In this document: piece by piece, positions 41,382 through 51,491 of the stretch | How positions within the stretch are numbered: position 1 is the first letter of the stretch | How the letters are laid out: the number at the start of each line of letters is the position of its first letter | NCBI GenBank assembly: GCA_910586975.1 | Contig: CAJUKX010000010.1 | Location: forward strand, 21,351 to 82,034 | Reading direction: 5' to 3' | Source: an uncultured Muribaculaceae bacterium | Lineage (GTDB): Bacteria > Bacteroidota > Bacteroidia > Bacteroidales > Muribaculaceae | Length of the DNA: 60,684 nt | Position numbers and translations under genes: made by a program | The notes under the pieces: generated by a model | What the model was told of the DNA's origin: nothing | Database searches by the model: none | The model's input: the letters and a program-made list of their open reading frames with translations, nothing else

Positions 41382-42608
41382 ATGAGAGACTTGATTTCTG
41401 AAATTTTGCAGACTATAAGCAACAATAAGTTGCGAACGGCTCTTACGGGGCTTGCCGTGAGCTGGGGCGTCTTTATGCTGATAGTGTTGCTGAGTATGGC
41501 CCGCGGTGTCACCAACAGCTTTGAGGATAACATGGCCTCGGGCAGCCAGGCCAATCTGAGTGTGTGGGGCGGCATGACTTCAAAGCCATATCACGGCAAC
41601 CGCACCGGCCGTAGAATCGACCTAAAGGAGCGCGACATGACTCTGCTGGAGGATGAGCATCCGCAGTATGTGAAGGAGGTTACATCCATAATATACGGCA
41701 ACTCGGGAAATATCACCGCCGGCACCAAGAGTGTGAGTTCGTCGTACCAGGGTGTGTATCCGTCGTATGTTACCGGTATTTCGAGTATCGACATAGTGGC
41801 CGGCCGCAATATTAACGACAACGATATGGCTCAGAAGGCCAAGGTGATACTGCTGCCTGCCGAGTATGCACGCCAACTTTTTCCGCCCGGGGGCGAGGCT
41901 GCCTTAGGCAAGCGCGTCAACTGCAATGGATTGTCGTTTAAGGTGGTAGGCGTGACCGAAGGCCGCTGGTCGCGCAATGTTTTCATCCCGTTTACCACAG
42001 CCCGCATGATGTCGACCGACAAAGATCAGCTTGGCTCGATTACCGTAGGCCTGCAGAATGTGTCGTCTGAAGCCGACGGACTTGAGGCTGAGGAAGGCGT
42101 GCGCAATACGCTGGCTCAGATACATGAGTTCGACCCCAAGGATGAATCGGCGCTATGGATCAACAACCGCTTTACACAAAGCCTGCAGGGAGCCACCGCC
42201 ATGTCAATGCTCAACTTAGGGGTGTGGGTGCTCGGCATACTCACCTTGCTTACAGGCGTGGTAGGTATCAGTAATATAATGTTTGTATCGGTGCGCGAGC
42301 GTACCCATGAGATTGGTATCAGGCGCGCTATAGGTGCTAAACCACGCTCAATCCTCACTCAGATATTGGCCGAAAGTGTGGCCATAACCGTGCTGTTCGG
42401 ATACATAGGCATAGTGCTCGGAACCGTTGTGGCCCAAGTGATATCAATGGTGATAGGCGAGGTGGATTTCTTGAAAAATCCTACAGTGAGCATTGCCATA
42501 GCCTTTGAGGTGACCGCAGTACTGGTACTGGCCGGAGCTTTGGCCGGACTGTTCCCGGCATTGAAGGCACTGAAGGTAAAACCTGTAGAAGCTTTGCGCT
42601 ACGAATAA
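41382..42608 (+). CDS. MacB/FtsX-family ABC transporter permease, first
   Basis: The 408-aa membrane protein has an N-terminal helix (LTGLAVSWGVFMLIVLLSMARG), a periplasmic MacB-PCD domain of about 200 residues, and three C-terminal helices with VSVRERTHEIGIRRAIGAKP (the RERxxEIGxRRAxGA FtsX signature). It would form a heterodimer with the next permease. Confidence 0.93.
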   Translation: MRDLISEILQTISNNKLRTALTGLAVSWGVFMLIVLLSMARGVTNSFEDNMASGSQANLSVWGGMTSKPYHGNRTGRRIDLKERDMTLLEDEHPQYVKEVTSIIYGNSGNITAGTKSVSSSYQGVYPSYVTGISSIDIVAGRNINDNDMAQKAKVILLPAEYARQLFPPGGEAALGKRVNCNGLSFKVVGVTEGRWSRNVFIPFTTARMMSTDKDQLGSITVGLQNVSSEADGLEAEEGVRNTLAQIHEFDPKDESALWINNRFTQSLQGATAMSMLNLGVWVLGILTLLTGVVGISNIMFVSVRERTHEIGIRRAIGAKPRSILTQILAESVAITVLFGYIGIVLGTVVAQVISMVIGEVDFLKNPTVSIAIAFEVTAVLVLAGALAGLFPALKALKVKPVEALRYE

Positions 42609-42623
42609 TCTCTCCATAATAAA

Positions 42624-43883
42624 ATGAAAACACCAATTTTTGACATTGAGAACTGGAAAGAAATCGGTGCGACGCTTTCAAGAAACAAGACCCGCACCTT
42701 CCTCACCGGCTTCGGAATATTCTGGGGTGTGGCCATGCTCGCCATCCTTATGGGTGGAGCGCGTGGAGGCGAGGATATGCTGCGACGCAACTTTGCCGGT
42801 TTCGCCACAAACAGCGGTGGTATATTTGCCAGCCGCACCACCCTGCCGTATGAGGGCAACGCCAAGAACCGCCGGTGGTATCTCGACCTCACCGATGTAG
42901 AACGTCTGCGCCAGGCTGTGCCCGAGCTTGAAGCGGTGATTCCCATCTTTCAGTCGTGGGGCGATGCCACTTGCCAAAACGGAAAATACAGCTACTCAGG
43001 TTCAGCTCAGGGGCTTATTCCCGATTACGCCAAGATCTCTACTCCCAAGATATATGCGGGCCGATTTATAAACGATGCCGACGTGGCCCAGGCACGCAAG
43101 GTGGTGGTGCTTGGTAAGAAAATAGTCAATGAGATATTTCCCTACGACCCTGCGCCTATAGGCAAGACCGTGCTGATCAACAACGTGGTGTATTCCGTGA
43201 TAGGCGTGGTCGGCAATATGAGCGAAGCCACGATCGGTGGTCAGCTCGATGAGGCCGCAGTATTGCCGCAGACCACATTCTGCAAGGCTTTTGCCCGTGC
43301 CGACAAGGTTGACTACATCACATACGTGGCCGACAGCAAGTATAAACTCTCAGACCTCGCTCCCCGTATACGCTCCACCATATACCGCCGGCATCTCATA
43401 CATCCCGCCGACGAGGGGGCCATGTGGATGATGGATATATCGCAGATATTTGAACAGGTAGACGGCCTTTTCACCGGCATAGGATTGCTGGCCATGTTCA
43501 TAGGCGCATCCACATTGCTGGCCGGTGTTATAGGTATAGGCAATATAATGTGGGTGATAGTGAAAGAGCGCACACAGGAAATAGGCATACGCCGGGCAAT
43601 AGGAGCCAAACCGCGCGACATACTGGTGCAGGTGCTGTGCGAGGGTGTAGCCCTCACAGTGGTGGCCGGAGTAGCCGGTATATGCTTCGCAGCAATAGTG
43701 CTGGGGTGTGTAAACTATCTCACCAATCAGGGCGATCCGGCCGTTATAGCCCGATTCCAGATGAGCTTCACCTCGGCTATGGCCATTATGGGCATATTCG
43801 TTATACTGGGCACGCTCGCCGGCCTTATCCCATCGCTCAAAGCGATGAAAATCAAGCCTATCGAGGCTTTGAACGACAAATAA
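42624..43883 (+). CDS. MacB/FtsX-family ABC transporter permease, second
   Basis: The 419-aa paralogue of the previous permease has the same topology, a periplasmic domain of about 220 residues, and the signature VKERTQEIGIRRAIGAKPRD. The tandem pair with one ATPase suggests a heteromeric transporter. Confidence 0.93.
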   Translation: MKTPIFDIENWKEIGATLSRNKTRTFLTGFGIFWGVAMLAILMGGARGGEDMLRRNFAGFATNSGGIFASRTTLPYEGNAKNRRWYLDLTDVERLRQAVPELEAVIPIFQSWGDATCQNGKYSYSGSAQGLIPDYAKISTPKIYAGRFINDADVAQARKVVVLGKKIVNEIFPYDPAPIGKTVLINNVVYSVIGVVGNMSEATIGGQLDEAAVLPQTTFCKAFARADKVDYITYVADSKYKLSDLAPRIRSTIYRRHLIHPADEGAMWMMDISQIFEQVDGLFTGIGLLAMFIGASTLLAGVIGIGNIMWVIVKERTQEIGIRRAIGAKPRDILVQVLCEGVALTVVAGVAGICFAAIVLGCVNYLTNQGDPAVIARFQMSFTSAMAIMGIFVILGTLAGLIPSLKAMKIKPIEALNDK

Positions 43884-43910
43884 TAAAAACTTAGAAATCT
43901 TCATAATCCG

Positions 43911-45008
43911 ATGAAAAAATTTTTCAAAATCTTCCTCTGGGTGCTTGTAGGCCTCGTGTTTGTGGGCACATTTGTCTATCTTTTTATCAATTCCCGTCCT
44001 AAAGAAGAAAAGTTCGAAATTGTAAATCCCTCGGTTGAGACCATCGAAAGGAGCACCGTACTCACCGGCAAGATAGAGCCGCGTGATGAAATTGATATCA
44101 AGCCGCAGATTTCGGGTATCATCAGCGAGATACTCGTAGAAGCCGGCGACCATGTGAACGACGGCGACATCATTGCCAAGATTAAGGTAATACCCGAAGA
44201 ATCGCAGCTGTCGTCAGCCGAGAGCCGCGTGGCCCTCTCAAAGATATCGCTCGAAAAAGCTCGTCTGGCATACGAACGCACCAAGGCTCTGTACGAGAAG
44301 AAATACGAGAGCCGCGAAAAATACGAGGCCGACTTTGCCGCATACGAAAATGCACGTCAGGAACTTGCCCAGGCTCAGGATCAGCTCACCATCGTGCGCG
44401 ACGGCGTTTCGGCTGCAAATGCTCAAGGCTCAAACACTTTGGTACGATCTACCGTGACCGGTGTTGTGCTCGAAGTGCCGGTCAAGGTAGGTTCTTCGGT
44501 GATTCAGGCCAATACTTTCAACGACGGTACAACAATAGCAAAGGTTGCCGATATGACCGACCTTATCTTCAAGGGTAAGATTGACGAGACCGAGGTGGAT
44601 ATGCTGCGCGAGGGTATGTCGGTGCGCATAAGCGTGGGTGCCATAGCCGGCAGCGACTATCCCGCCACTATCGAGAAAATAGCACCTATGGCCACCGACG
44701 ACAACGGCACCAATACATTTGAGGTAAAGGCCGCCCTCAGCGCCGGCGAACTCGGCAGCCTGCGTGCCGGCTACAGCGCCAATGCCACCGTGATTCTCGA
44801 AAAGGCCGAAAACGTGATGACCGTATCGGAAAGTGTGGTGGAATATGCAGGCGACAGCGCATTTGTCTATGTGCTGACCGATACCGTGGGCAAGCAGAAA
44901 TTCGACCGCAAGCCTATACTCACCGGTATATCCGACGGTATCAAGGTAGAAGTGAAGGATTCGGTACTCTCTACCGACACTCAATTGCGCGGCAACTCTA
45001 TTAAATGA
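43911..45008 (+). CDS. Periplasmic adaptor (HlyD/MacA-like membrane fusion protein)
   Basis: The 365-aa protein has an N-terminal membrane anchor (IFLWVLVGLVFVGTFVYLFI). The lipoyl/barrel-sandwich halves are EIDIKPQISGIISEILVEAG and GVVLEVPVKVGSSVIQANTF. A coiled-coil hairpin (EKARLAYERTKALYEKKYES, with its return) and a beta-barrel with membrane-proximal domain follow. It links the permeases to the TolC protein. Confidence 0.93.
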   Translation: MKKFFKIFLWVLVGLVFVGTFVYLFINSRPKEEKFEIVNPSVETIERSTVLTGKIEPRDEIDIKPQISGIISEILVEAGDHVNDGDIIAKIKVIPEESQLSSAESRVALSKISLEKARLAYERTKALYEKKYESREKYEADFAAYENARQELAQAQDQLTIVRDGVSAANAQGSNTLVRSTVTGVVLEVPVKVGSSVIQANTFNDGTTIAKVADMTDLIFKGKIDETEVDMLREGMSVRISVGAIAGSDYPATIEKIAPMATDDNGTNTFEVKAALSAGELGSLRAGYSANATVILEKAENVMTVSESVVEYAGDSAFVYVLTDTVGKQKFDRKPILTGISDGIKVEVKDSVLSTDTQLRGNSIK

Positions 45009-45014
45009 TAAAAG

Positions 45015-46328
45015 ATGAAAACAAGGATATTAGTATTCTCGGCATTGCTGTGCGCAGCCGTCAGCGGCATGGCACGCGAATGGAGCCTTGAAGAGTGCGT
45101 AAACTACGCCATAGAGAACAACCTCACCGTGAAGTCGCAGGAGTTGCAGGTGAAGCGTGGTGAGCTCGAAATAGTACAGGCCAAAGACCGCTTCCTGCCT
45201 ACACTCGATGCGTCGGCATCGCAGTCGTTCAACTTCGGCCGCGGTCTTACAGCCGAAAACACATACGCCGACCGCAATACGAGCAACTTCCAGTGGGGAG
45301 TGAATTTCAACCTGCCCCTGTTTCAGGGGCTGAGCGAATACCGCAGGCTCAACTATGCCAAGTCGTCGCTTCAGCAGATGCTGTATGAGCACGAATCCAC
45401 CAAGGACAATGTTACGCTCAACGTAATCTCACAGTACCTGCAGGTGCTGTACTGCAAGGAAGTGGAGGAGAGTGCGCGCTCGCAAGCCGATTATTCGGCA
45501 TACGAAGTCACTCGCCAAAAAGCACTGGCAGATGCCGGCAAGATAGCCGAGGCCGATCTGTATGACGCCGAGGCCCAGGCTGCACAAGACCAATTGCAGG
45601 TGGTTTCGGCACAGAACGACACCCGCACTGCTCTGGTTAATCTGGCAAATCTGCTGCGACTGACATCAATAGACGATTTTGATGTGCTTCCTCTTGGCGA
45701 TGCCGAGCCATTGATTCCTCGCCCCGAAAGTATCTATAACGAGGCACTGAGCATAAACAACGGCATACTTGGCGCGCGCCAGGGCATCAAGGCGGCATCC
45801 GACTATATCTCAGTGGCAAAAGCAGGCTATATCCCCACATTGAGCTTAAATGCCGGCGTAGGATCGAGCTTTTACACCGTGAGCGGGTTCGACCATGAGA
45901 CATTTGCACGACAGATGCGCCACAACATGTCGACCTATCTTGGATTCTCGCTGCGAATACCTATCTTCGACGGCTTCTCAACACGCAACAGTGTTCGTAC
46001 TGCAAAGTTGCAGAAGTATGCCGCCGAAATCGAGCTTGAACAGCGCGAGTCGGATCTGTTTAAGAACATCCAGCTGGCATATTATCAGGCCAAAGGCGCA
46101 CGCGAGCGTTATCTTACATCAGGTGTGACCCTCGAAAAGACACGCCTGTCATTCGACGCCACCCGCGAGAAGTACAATCTGGGACGTTCCACCCCGGCTG
46201 AGTTTGAGCAAGCCAAGAACAACCTGTTCCGCACCGAGGTAAGCCGCATACAGGCTCATTACGAGTACCTGCTGCGCTACAGAATACTGATGTTCTACAA
46301 GGATAACAAAATAGTACAAAGAAATTAG
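45015..46328 (+). CDS. TolC-family outer membrane efflux protein
   Basis: The 437-aa protein has a signal peptide (ILVFSALLCAAVSGMA) and two OEP repeats. Each has long helices and a porin-like strand pair (RFLPTLDASASQSFNFGRGL, GYIPTLSLNAGVGSSF). It completes the tripartite exporter as the outer-membrane duct. The exported substrate is unknown. It is 6 nt after the adaptor gene and precedes a strong terminator. Confidence 0.94.
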   Translation: MKTRILVFSALLCAAVSGMAREWSLEECVNYAIENNLTVKSQELQVKRGELEIVQAKDRFLPTLDASASQSFNFGRGLTAENTYADRNTSNFQWGVNFNLPLFQGLSEYRRLNYAKSSLQQMLYEHESTKDNVTLNVISQYLQVLYCKEVEESARSQADYSAYEVTRQKALADAGKIAEADLYDAEAQAAQDQLQVVSAQNDTRTALVNLANLLRLTSIDDFDVLPLGDAEPLIPRPESIYNEALSINNGILGARQGIKAASDYISVAKAGYIPTLSLNAGVGSSFYTVSGFDHETFARQMRHNMSTYLGFSLRIPIFDGFSTRNSVRTAKLQKYAAEIELEQRESDLFKNIQLAYYQAKGARERYLTSGVTLEKTRLSFDATREKYNLGRSTPAEFEQAKNNLFRTEVSRIQAHYEYLLRYRILMFYKDNKIVQRN

Positions 46329-46349
46329 GATAAAGACAACTGAAGATTG

Positions 46350-46398
46350 AATCAGGGGAACCTCGGCACCAAGCCCGGCTCCCCCCTGATTTTTTTTA
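46350..46398 (+). terminator. Terminator of the tripartite export operon
   Basis: AATCAGGGGA (46350-46359) pairs with TCCCCCCTGATT (46380-46391), followed by eight T. Confidence 0.85.
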
Positions 46399-46624
46399 GG
46401 TTGCGTTTCGATTTGGTAAAAAAATGGTGTCGGGAAGATTATGTGTGTTGCAGAACCTCATGTTTATATGGATGTGACTGGACAATTGAGAGTATAATGC
46501 CATCTTCCGGGAGGTAGGTTCAGCAAAACATACATGCAACATCGGGTATGCACGACCGCAGGGAGGGCAGGCCCGGAAAGATGTAACAAGTGTTGGCATC
46601 CGGTGAGGATGCTACATAGGCACC
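46399..46624. other. Intergenic gap, no gene found
   Basis: An open frame of 67 codons exists on the minus strand, but its composition (Cys/Pro/His-rich, no repeat of local codon bias) does not look coding. A short hairpin GCATCC-GGTGA-GGATGC lies near its right end, just downstream of the leftward MsbA-like gene, without a T run. I see nothing else I can support. Confidence 0.5.
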
Positions 46625-48457
46625 TCAGTGGCCGAGGGATTGCATTTCTACGAGGCGACGGTAGTGTCCGCCAAGTTCCATGAGTTGGTCGTGGGTGCCT
46701 TGTTCAACAATGCGGCCTTCGTGCATCACGCATATCATATCGGCATTCTTGATGGTAGACAGGCGGTGGGCTATGACTATGGTGGTGCGGTCTTTCATCA
46801 GTCGGTCGAGTGCCTGCTGCACGAGTACTTCGCTCTCTGAGTCAAGCGCCGATGTAGCTTCGTCGAGAATCAGTATGGGCGGATTCTTGAGTATGGCGCG
46901 GGCTATGGATACACGCTGGCGCTGACCTCCCGACAGGCGGCAACCGCGGTCGCCTATACAGGTATCGTAACCGTTTTCGGAATTGATAATGAATTCGTGG
47001 GCGTTGGCTATGCGTGCGGCAGCCTCTACCTGCTCCATCGTTGCCGATGATACACCGAAAGTTATATTGTTGTAGAAGGAGTCGTTGAAGAGTATGGCTT
47101 CCTGATTCACATTGCCCATAAGCTCGCGCAGGTCGTACACGCGCAGGTCGCGGATGTCGGTGCCGTCAATTGAGATAGAGCCTTTGGCTACGTCGTAGAA
47201 TCGCGGCAGCAGGTCGGCCATGGTAGTCTTGCCCGAGCCCGACTGTCCCACGAGGGCTACGGTAGAACCGGCCGGGATGTGCAGGCTCACATCGTGTATT
47301 ACCTCGCGGTCGCCGTAGCTGAAGCTTACGTCCTTGTAGTCGATGGCTTTTGACAGCGGCGGTACGGGCTTGGGTTGCTTGGGGTCGGTGATGGGGTTGC
47401 GGGTGTTTAGAATCTTGTCAACACGCTCCATTGATGCGAGACCTTTCTGAATTGAATATGCCGCCTTCGACAGATCTTTGGCCGGGTTGATGATGCTGTA
47501 GAATATGGTCATGTAGTAGATAAACGACGCTGCGCTCATTGACGAGCGTCCGCTCAGGATGAGCGAACCGCCGAAGCACAGTATTATGGCTATGGCTATG
47601 GTGCCGAGAAACTCGCTCATGGGGTGGGCGAGCGACTGGCGACGGGCTACTTTGTTGGAGATGCTGTAGAATACCTGGTTTTCGGCGTGAAAACGGTTTT
47701 TCACTTTTTCCTCGGCGTTGAAAGCCTTGATAATGCGCAGGCCGCCGAGGGTTTCCTCGATATTGGCCATGAGCACACCCCATTGGTTTTGTCCTTCGAG
47801 CGACTTGCGTTTGAGTTTCTTACCCACCTTGCCCATCACCATGCCGGCAAGGGGCAACAGGACGAATACAAACACGGTGAGCTGCCAAGATATGGCAATC
47901 ATCATGGCAAGGCACACGATAATCATTACGGGGTTCTTGAACATCATGTCGAGCGACGACATGATTGAATTCTCAATCTCGGCCACGTCGCCGCTCATGC
48001 GGGCCATAACGTCGCCCTTGCGCTCAGATGTGAAGAATGAAATGGGCAGAGTGGTGATTTTGTCGTAAACGAAATTTCGCAGGTCGCGCACTATGCCCGA
48101 GCGCAGCGGTACAATGAAGTATGAGCTGAGGTAAGTGGCACCGGTCTTGAGTGCGGTCATTATCACAAGCGCACCGGCGAGAATACCCAGGGTAGTCGAC
48201 TGGCCGAAATGCTCGATGGCACTCTGGGTGTAGTAGTAGAAATTGTTGATGGCGACGTCCTTGATATTTGCCGAGCCTATGGGCATGAAGCTGTATGTGG
48301 CTTCTTTCACCTTGAAAAGCATTTCAAGTATGGGCATTATCAGTGCGAATGAGAAAAGGGTGAGTATCGCCGCCAGAATGTTAAAAAATATATTTAGAAA
48401 TAAATATTTCTTATATGGTGGTACAAACCTGCGCAGTATTTTTATGAATTCTTTCAT
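46625..48457 (-). CDS. MsbA-like ABC transporter (lipid/LPS flippase type), ATPase and membrane domain
   Basis: The 610-aa half-transporter has six N-terminal helices (residues about 15-320) and a C-terminal ATPase with Walker A GQSGSGKTT, signature LSGGQRQRVSIARA and Walker B ILILDEATSALD. Such exporters homodimerise and flip lipid A-core or other lipids or drugs. Opposite it on the + strand is an LptD-like gene, which supports a lipopolysaccharide link. Confidence 0.9.
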   Translation of the reverse strand: MKEFIKILRRFVPPYKKYLFLNIFFNILAAILTLFSFALIMPILEMLFKVKEATYSFMPIGSANIKDVAINNFYYYTQSAIEHFGQSTTLGILAGALVIMTALKTGATYLSSYFIVPLRSGIVRDLRNFVYDKITTLPISFFTSERKGDVMARMSGDVAEIENSIMSSLDMMFKNPVMIIVCLAMMIAISWQLTVFVFVLLPLAGMVMGKVGKKLKRKSLEGQNQWGVLMANIEETLGGLRIIKAFNAEEKVKNRFHAENQVFYSISNKVARRQSLAHPMSEFLGTIAIAIILCFGGSLILSGRSSMSAASFIYYMTIFYSIINPAKDLSKAAYSIQKGLASMERVDKILNTRNPITDPKQPKPVPPLSKAIDYKDVSFSYGDREVIHDVSLHIPAGSTVALVGQSGSGKTTMADLLPRFYDVAKGSISIDGTDIRDLRVYDLRELMGNVNQEAILFNDSFYNNITFGVSSATMEQVEAAARIANAHEFIINSENGYDTCIGDRGCRLSGGQRQRVSIARAILKNPPILILDEATSALDSESEVLVQQALDRLMKDRTTIVIAHRLSTIKNADMICVMHEGRIVEQGTHDQLMELGGHYRRLVEMQSLGH

Positions 48458-48477
48458 CTGTAATAATGTTGGTGGTG

Positions 48478-48485
48478 CAAAATTA
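48478..48485 (-). promoter_or_regulatory. -7 element of the MsbA-like gene
   Basis: TAATTTTG on the minus strand, 21-28 nt upstream of the ATG at 48457. No clear -33 TTTG is seen. Confidence 0.5.
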
Positions 48486-48512
48486 ACTAATTTCTCTCTA
48501 ATATCATGTTAA

Positions 48513-51470
48513 ATGTGTTCAACATTGCTGATTTTATTGGAAATGTTACTAACTTTGCACAGATTTTTGCCAATTCGCACACAGTTGAGAAAATTTCTAC
48601 TCTATATATTAGCGTTGTCGGTACTGCCCCAGCTTGCAGGAGCGGTAGGCGCTCTGATCGACCGGGTCGGTGAGGGTGATTTTGTCATACCCCAATCAGA
48701 CTCGGTAGCTGCCGCACCCACCGCCTTAGAGCCTGCAAAGGCTCAAACCGCACCCGTGGCCGATGTGCCACTGATTGACGCGGCTCTTGATATAGCCGAC
48801 ACCCTTGTGATGCCCATGCTCGATGATTCGTCGCAGATGCCTGAGTATATAACGGTAAGCACACCCGACAGCGACTCCATTGTGATGGAAGTCGATACGT
48901 TCGTGCCATACATCACTCCGGTGACAAGCAAGGTTGACCTGGACCAGGCCGTGGACTTCTCCTCCAACGACTCAATGGTTATTGTGCGTCGCGACTCGGC
49001 TTTCATGTACGGCAACAGCTCGGTTGAATACGGCGACATGAAGCTTGAGGCCGCCAACATAGAGATGAACCTGCGCAACAACAATGTGTATGCCATAGGC
49101 GTTACCGACTCTACCGGCGAGATACAGGGCAAGCCCATATTCTCGCAGGGCGGCTCGGATTATGAGGCCGCTACCATGCGCTATAATTTCAAGACACAGA
49201 AAGGTTTTATCACTAATGTGGTTACCCAACAAGGCGAGGGCTATCTTACCGGCGGTGTCGCCAAAAAGAACAAGGACGGCGACTACTTTATCAAAGACGG
49301 TAAGTACACCACCTGCGATGACCACGACCATCCGCACTTCTATTTTCAGCTTACCAAGGCAAAGGTACGCCCCGGTAAGAATACTGTCTCGGGTCCCGCA
49401 TATATGGTGCTGGCGGGCCTGCCGCTGCCGCTGGCAGTGCCTTTCGGATACTTCCCCTTCAGCGAAAGCTATGCCTCGGGTATCATAGTGCCGTCGTTCG
49501 GCGATGACTATCAGCGCGGTTTCTATTTGCGCGACGGCGGTTATTATTTTGCGATAAGCGACAACATAGACCTTGCCCTGACCGGTGAGCTTTACACCAA
49601 GGGTTCGTGGGGGGTGAACGCCCGCTCTACCTACGCCAAGCGATACAAGTATTCGGGTAACTTCAACTTGTCGTACCTCAAGTCGATATACGGCGAGAAG
49701 GGTTCGCCCGACTATTCCTCGCAGACCAACTTCCAGATTCTGTGGAGCCACAGCCAGGACTCCAAGGCTAACCCCAATATGAGCCTTTCGGCGAGCGTAA
49801 ACTTCACTACATCAGGTTATTCGCGCAACGACTTGAATTCATACTATAACTCATCGTTTACAGAAAACACCAAGAGCTCGACAATCAACCTCACCTACCG
49901 TATACCGCAGTCCAAGTGGTCGTTCTCAACCACGATGAACGTATCGCAGCGCACACAGGACTCCACCCTCTCGGTTTCGTTCCCCAACCTTACGGTGACC
50001 ATGAGCCAGGTTTATCCCTTCAAGCGCAAGAAGGCCGCCGGCGACGAAAAATGGTATGAGAAAATCAAGATGAGCTACTCCGGTCAATTCCAGAACTCGC
50101 TCACCGCCCAGCAGGACGTGTTTTTCAAAAAAAGCCTTATCAAGGACTGGCGCAACGGTATGCGCCACAGCATTCCTATCTCGGCTACATTCAATGTGCT
50201 TAACTATATCAACATCACGCCGTCGATTAATCTGACCGACCGTATGTACACATCAAAAATACGACGTCAGTGGGATCCAAATGCCTCGGCTGAAGTGTGC
50301 GATACCACATACAGTCTATACAATGTATACGACTTCCAGGCATCGGTGTCGTTAGACACCAAGGTGTATGGCTTCTGGCGTCCGATAGGCCCGCTGGCCA
50401 AGAAAGTGTCGATGATACGCCACGTGATGACCCCGTCAATCTCGTTCAGCGGTGCCCCTGACTTCGGCTCAAGCTTCTTCGGATATTACGGCCAATACAG
50501 CTATATCGACAATAACGGTGAAGAGCAGGTACGCCGTTACAGCTATTACCCCAACGGCCTCTATGGCGTGCCCTCTGAGGGTAAGTCGGGAACGGTGTCG
50601 TTCCAGCTGGCCAATAACCTTGAAATGAAGGTGAAGACCGACAACGACTCTGTACCCGAAAAGAAAATATCACTCATCGAAAACTTCTCGATAGGTCAGA
50701 GCTACAACTTCGCTGCCGACTCGCTCAACTGGTCGAACATCAATACATCGCTGTTGCTGCGCCTTACCAAGGGCTTCAACCTCAACCTGCAGGCCACATG
50801 GGATGTGTATATGTACGGACTCAATGCCTCGGGCAATCCCGTGCGCATCAACAAGCTGCGCATAGCCAACGGCAAAGGATTCGGTCGTCTGTCCTCAACC
50901 GGTACATCGTTCTCATATACTTTCAACAACGACACTTTCAAGCGCAAGAAGAAAGATTCGTCAAAGGATAATAACAAGAACGGCAATGCCAATCCCGACT
51001 CTGAAGATAATTTCGACTCGATGAACGGCATGAATGGCATGAACGGCGGCAACGGCCGTAATAACGGCAATGACGACACGGAGCTGGGAGCAGACGGATA
51101 CACCAAGTGGACTGTGCCGTGGAGCCTGTCGGTGAACTACTCCATAGGCTATGGTTATGGCAGCTTCAACAAGGAAAAAATGGAATATGATCCTAAAATA
51201 ACGCAGAATCTGAGTTTCACGGGTAATATCAATCCTACCAAAAACTGGAGTTTCTCGTTCTCGGCATCGTATAACTTTGACACCCATAAGCTGGCATATA
51301 TGAACTGTAATATAAGCCGCGACCTGCACTGCTTTGCCATGCGCGCATCTTTTGTGCCGGTAGGCCCGTACAAGAGTTACACGTTCAATATAGCGGTGAA
51401 GTCGGCCATGCTGTCAGACCTCAAGTATGACAAGCGTTCGTCGATGCGCAACGGTGTCACCTGGTATTAA
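48513..51470 (+). CDS. LptD/OstA-like outer membrane LPS-assembly protein
   Basis: The frame encodes 985 aa, the size of Bacteroidota LptD-like proteins. After the signal region an N-terminal OstA-like segment (MVIVRRDSAFMYGNSSVEYG, LEAANIEMNLRNNNVYAIGV, GYLTGGVAKKNKDGDYFIKD) leads to a long beta-barrel with many alternating strands. It contains the Cys in TTCDDHDHPHFYF and a low-complexity MNGMNGMNGGNGRNNGN loop around residue 840. LptD receives LPS from LptE/LptA at the outer membrane. Start is uncertain: ATG 48513 and ATG 48543 both lie near a -7-like box; a TTG at 48585 would give MRKFLLYILALSVLPQLAGA. Confidence 0.85.
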   Translation: MCSTLLILLEMLLTLHRFLPIRTQLRKFLLYILALSVLPQLAGAVGALIDRVGEGDFVIPQSDSVAAAPTALEPAKAQTAPVADVPLIDAALDIADTLVMPMLDDSSQMPEYITVSTPDSDSIVMEVDTFVPYITPVTSKVDLDQAVDFSSNDSMVIVRRDSAFMYGNSSVEYGDMKLEAANIEMNLRNNNVYAIGVTDSTGEIQGKPIFSQGGSDYEAATMRYNFKTQKGFITNVVTQQGEGYLTGGVAKKNKDGDYFIKDGKYTTCDDHDHPHFYFQLTKAKVRPGKNTVSGPAYMVLAGLPLPLAVPFGYFPFSESYASGIIVPSFGDDYQRGFYLRDGGYYFAISDNIDLALTGELYTKGSWGVNARSTYAKRYKYSGNFNLSYLKSIYGEKGSPDYSSQTNFQILWSHSQDSKANPNMSLSASVNFTTSGYSRNDLNSYYNSSFTENTKSSTINLTYRIPQSKWSFSTTMNVSQRTQDSTLSVSFPNLTVTMSQVYPFKRKKAAGDEKWYEKIKMSYSGQFQNSLTAQQDVFFKKSLIKDWRNGMRHSIPISATFNVLNYINITPSINLTDRMYTSKIRRQWDPNASAEVCDTTYSLYNVYDFQASVSLDTKVYGFWRPIGPLAKKVSMIRHVMTPSISFSGAPDFGSSFFGYYGQYSYIDNNGEEQVRRYSYYPNGLYGVPSEGKSGTVSFQLANNLEMKVKTDNDSVPEKKISLIENFSIGQSYNFAADSLNWSNINTSLLLRLTKGFNLNLQATWDVYMYGLNASGNPVRINKLRIANGKGFGRLSSTGTSFSYTFNNDTFKRKKKDSSKDNNKNGNANPDSEDNFDSMNGMNGMNGGNGRNNGNDDTELGADGYTKWTVPWSLSVNYSIGYGYGSFNKEKMEYDPKITQNLSFTGNINPTKNWSFSFSASYNFDTHKLAYMNCNISRDLHCFAMRASFVPVGPYKSYTFNIAVKSAMLSDLKYDKRSSMRNGVTWY
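48550..48557 (+). promoter_or_regulatory. -7-like element overlapping the LptD-like start
   Basis: TAACTTTG lies inside the first codons of the annotated LptD frame. If it is the real -7, transcription starts near 48564 and the protein must begin further downstream. Confidence 0.5.
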
Positions 51471-51491
51471 ATAGTGTGTTAAGAAAAAATT

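Noticed and set aside
46396..46599. 67-codon frame on the minus strand in the gap before the MsbA-like gene
   Set aside because: Cys/Pro/His-rich sequence without the codon bias of the region, no promoter box, no recognisable fold; the surrounding DNA holds no other coding sign.
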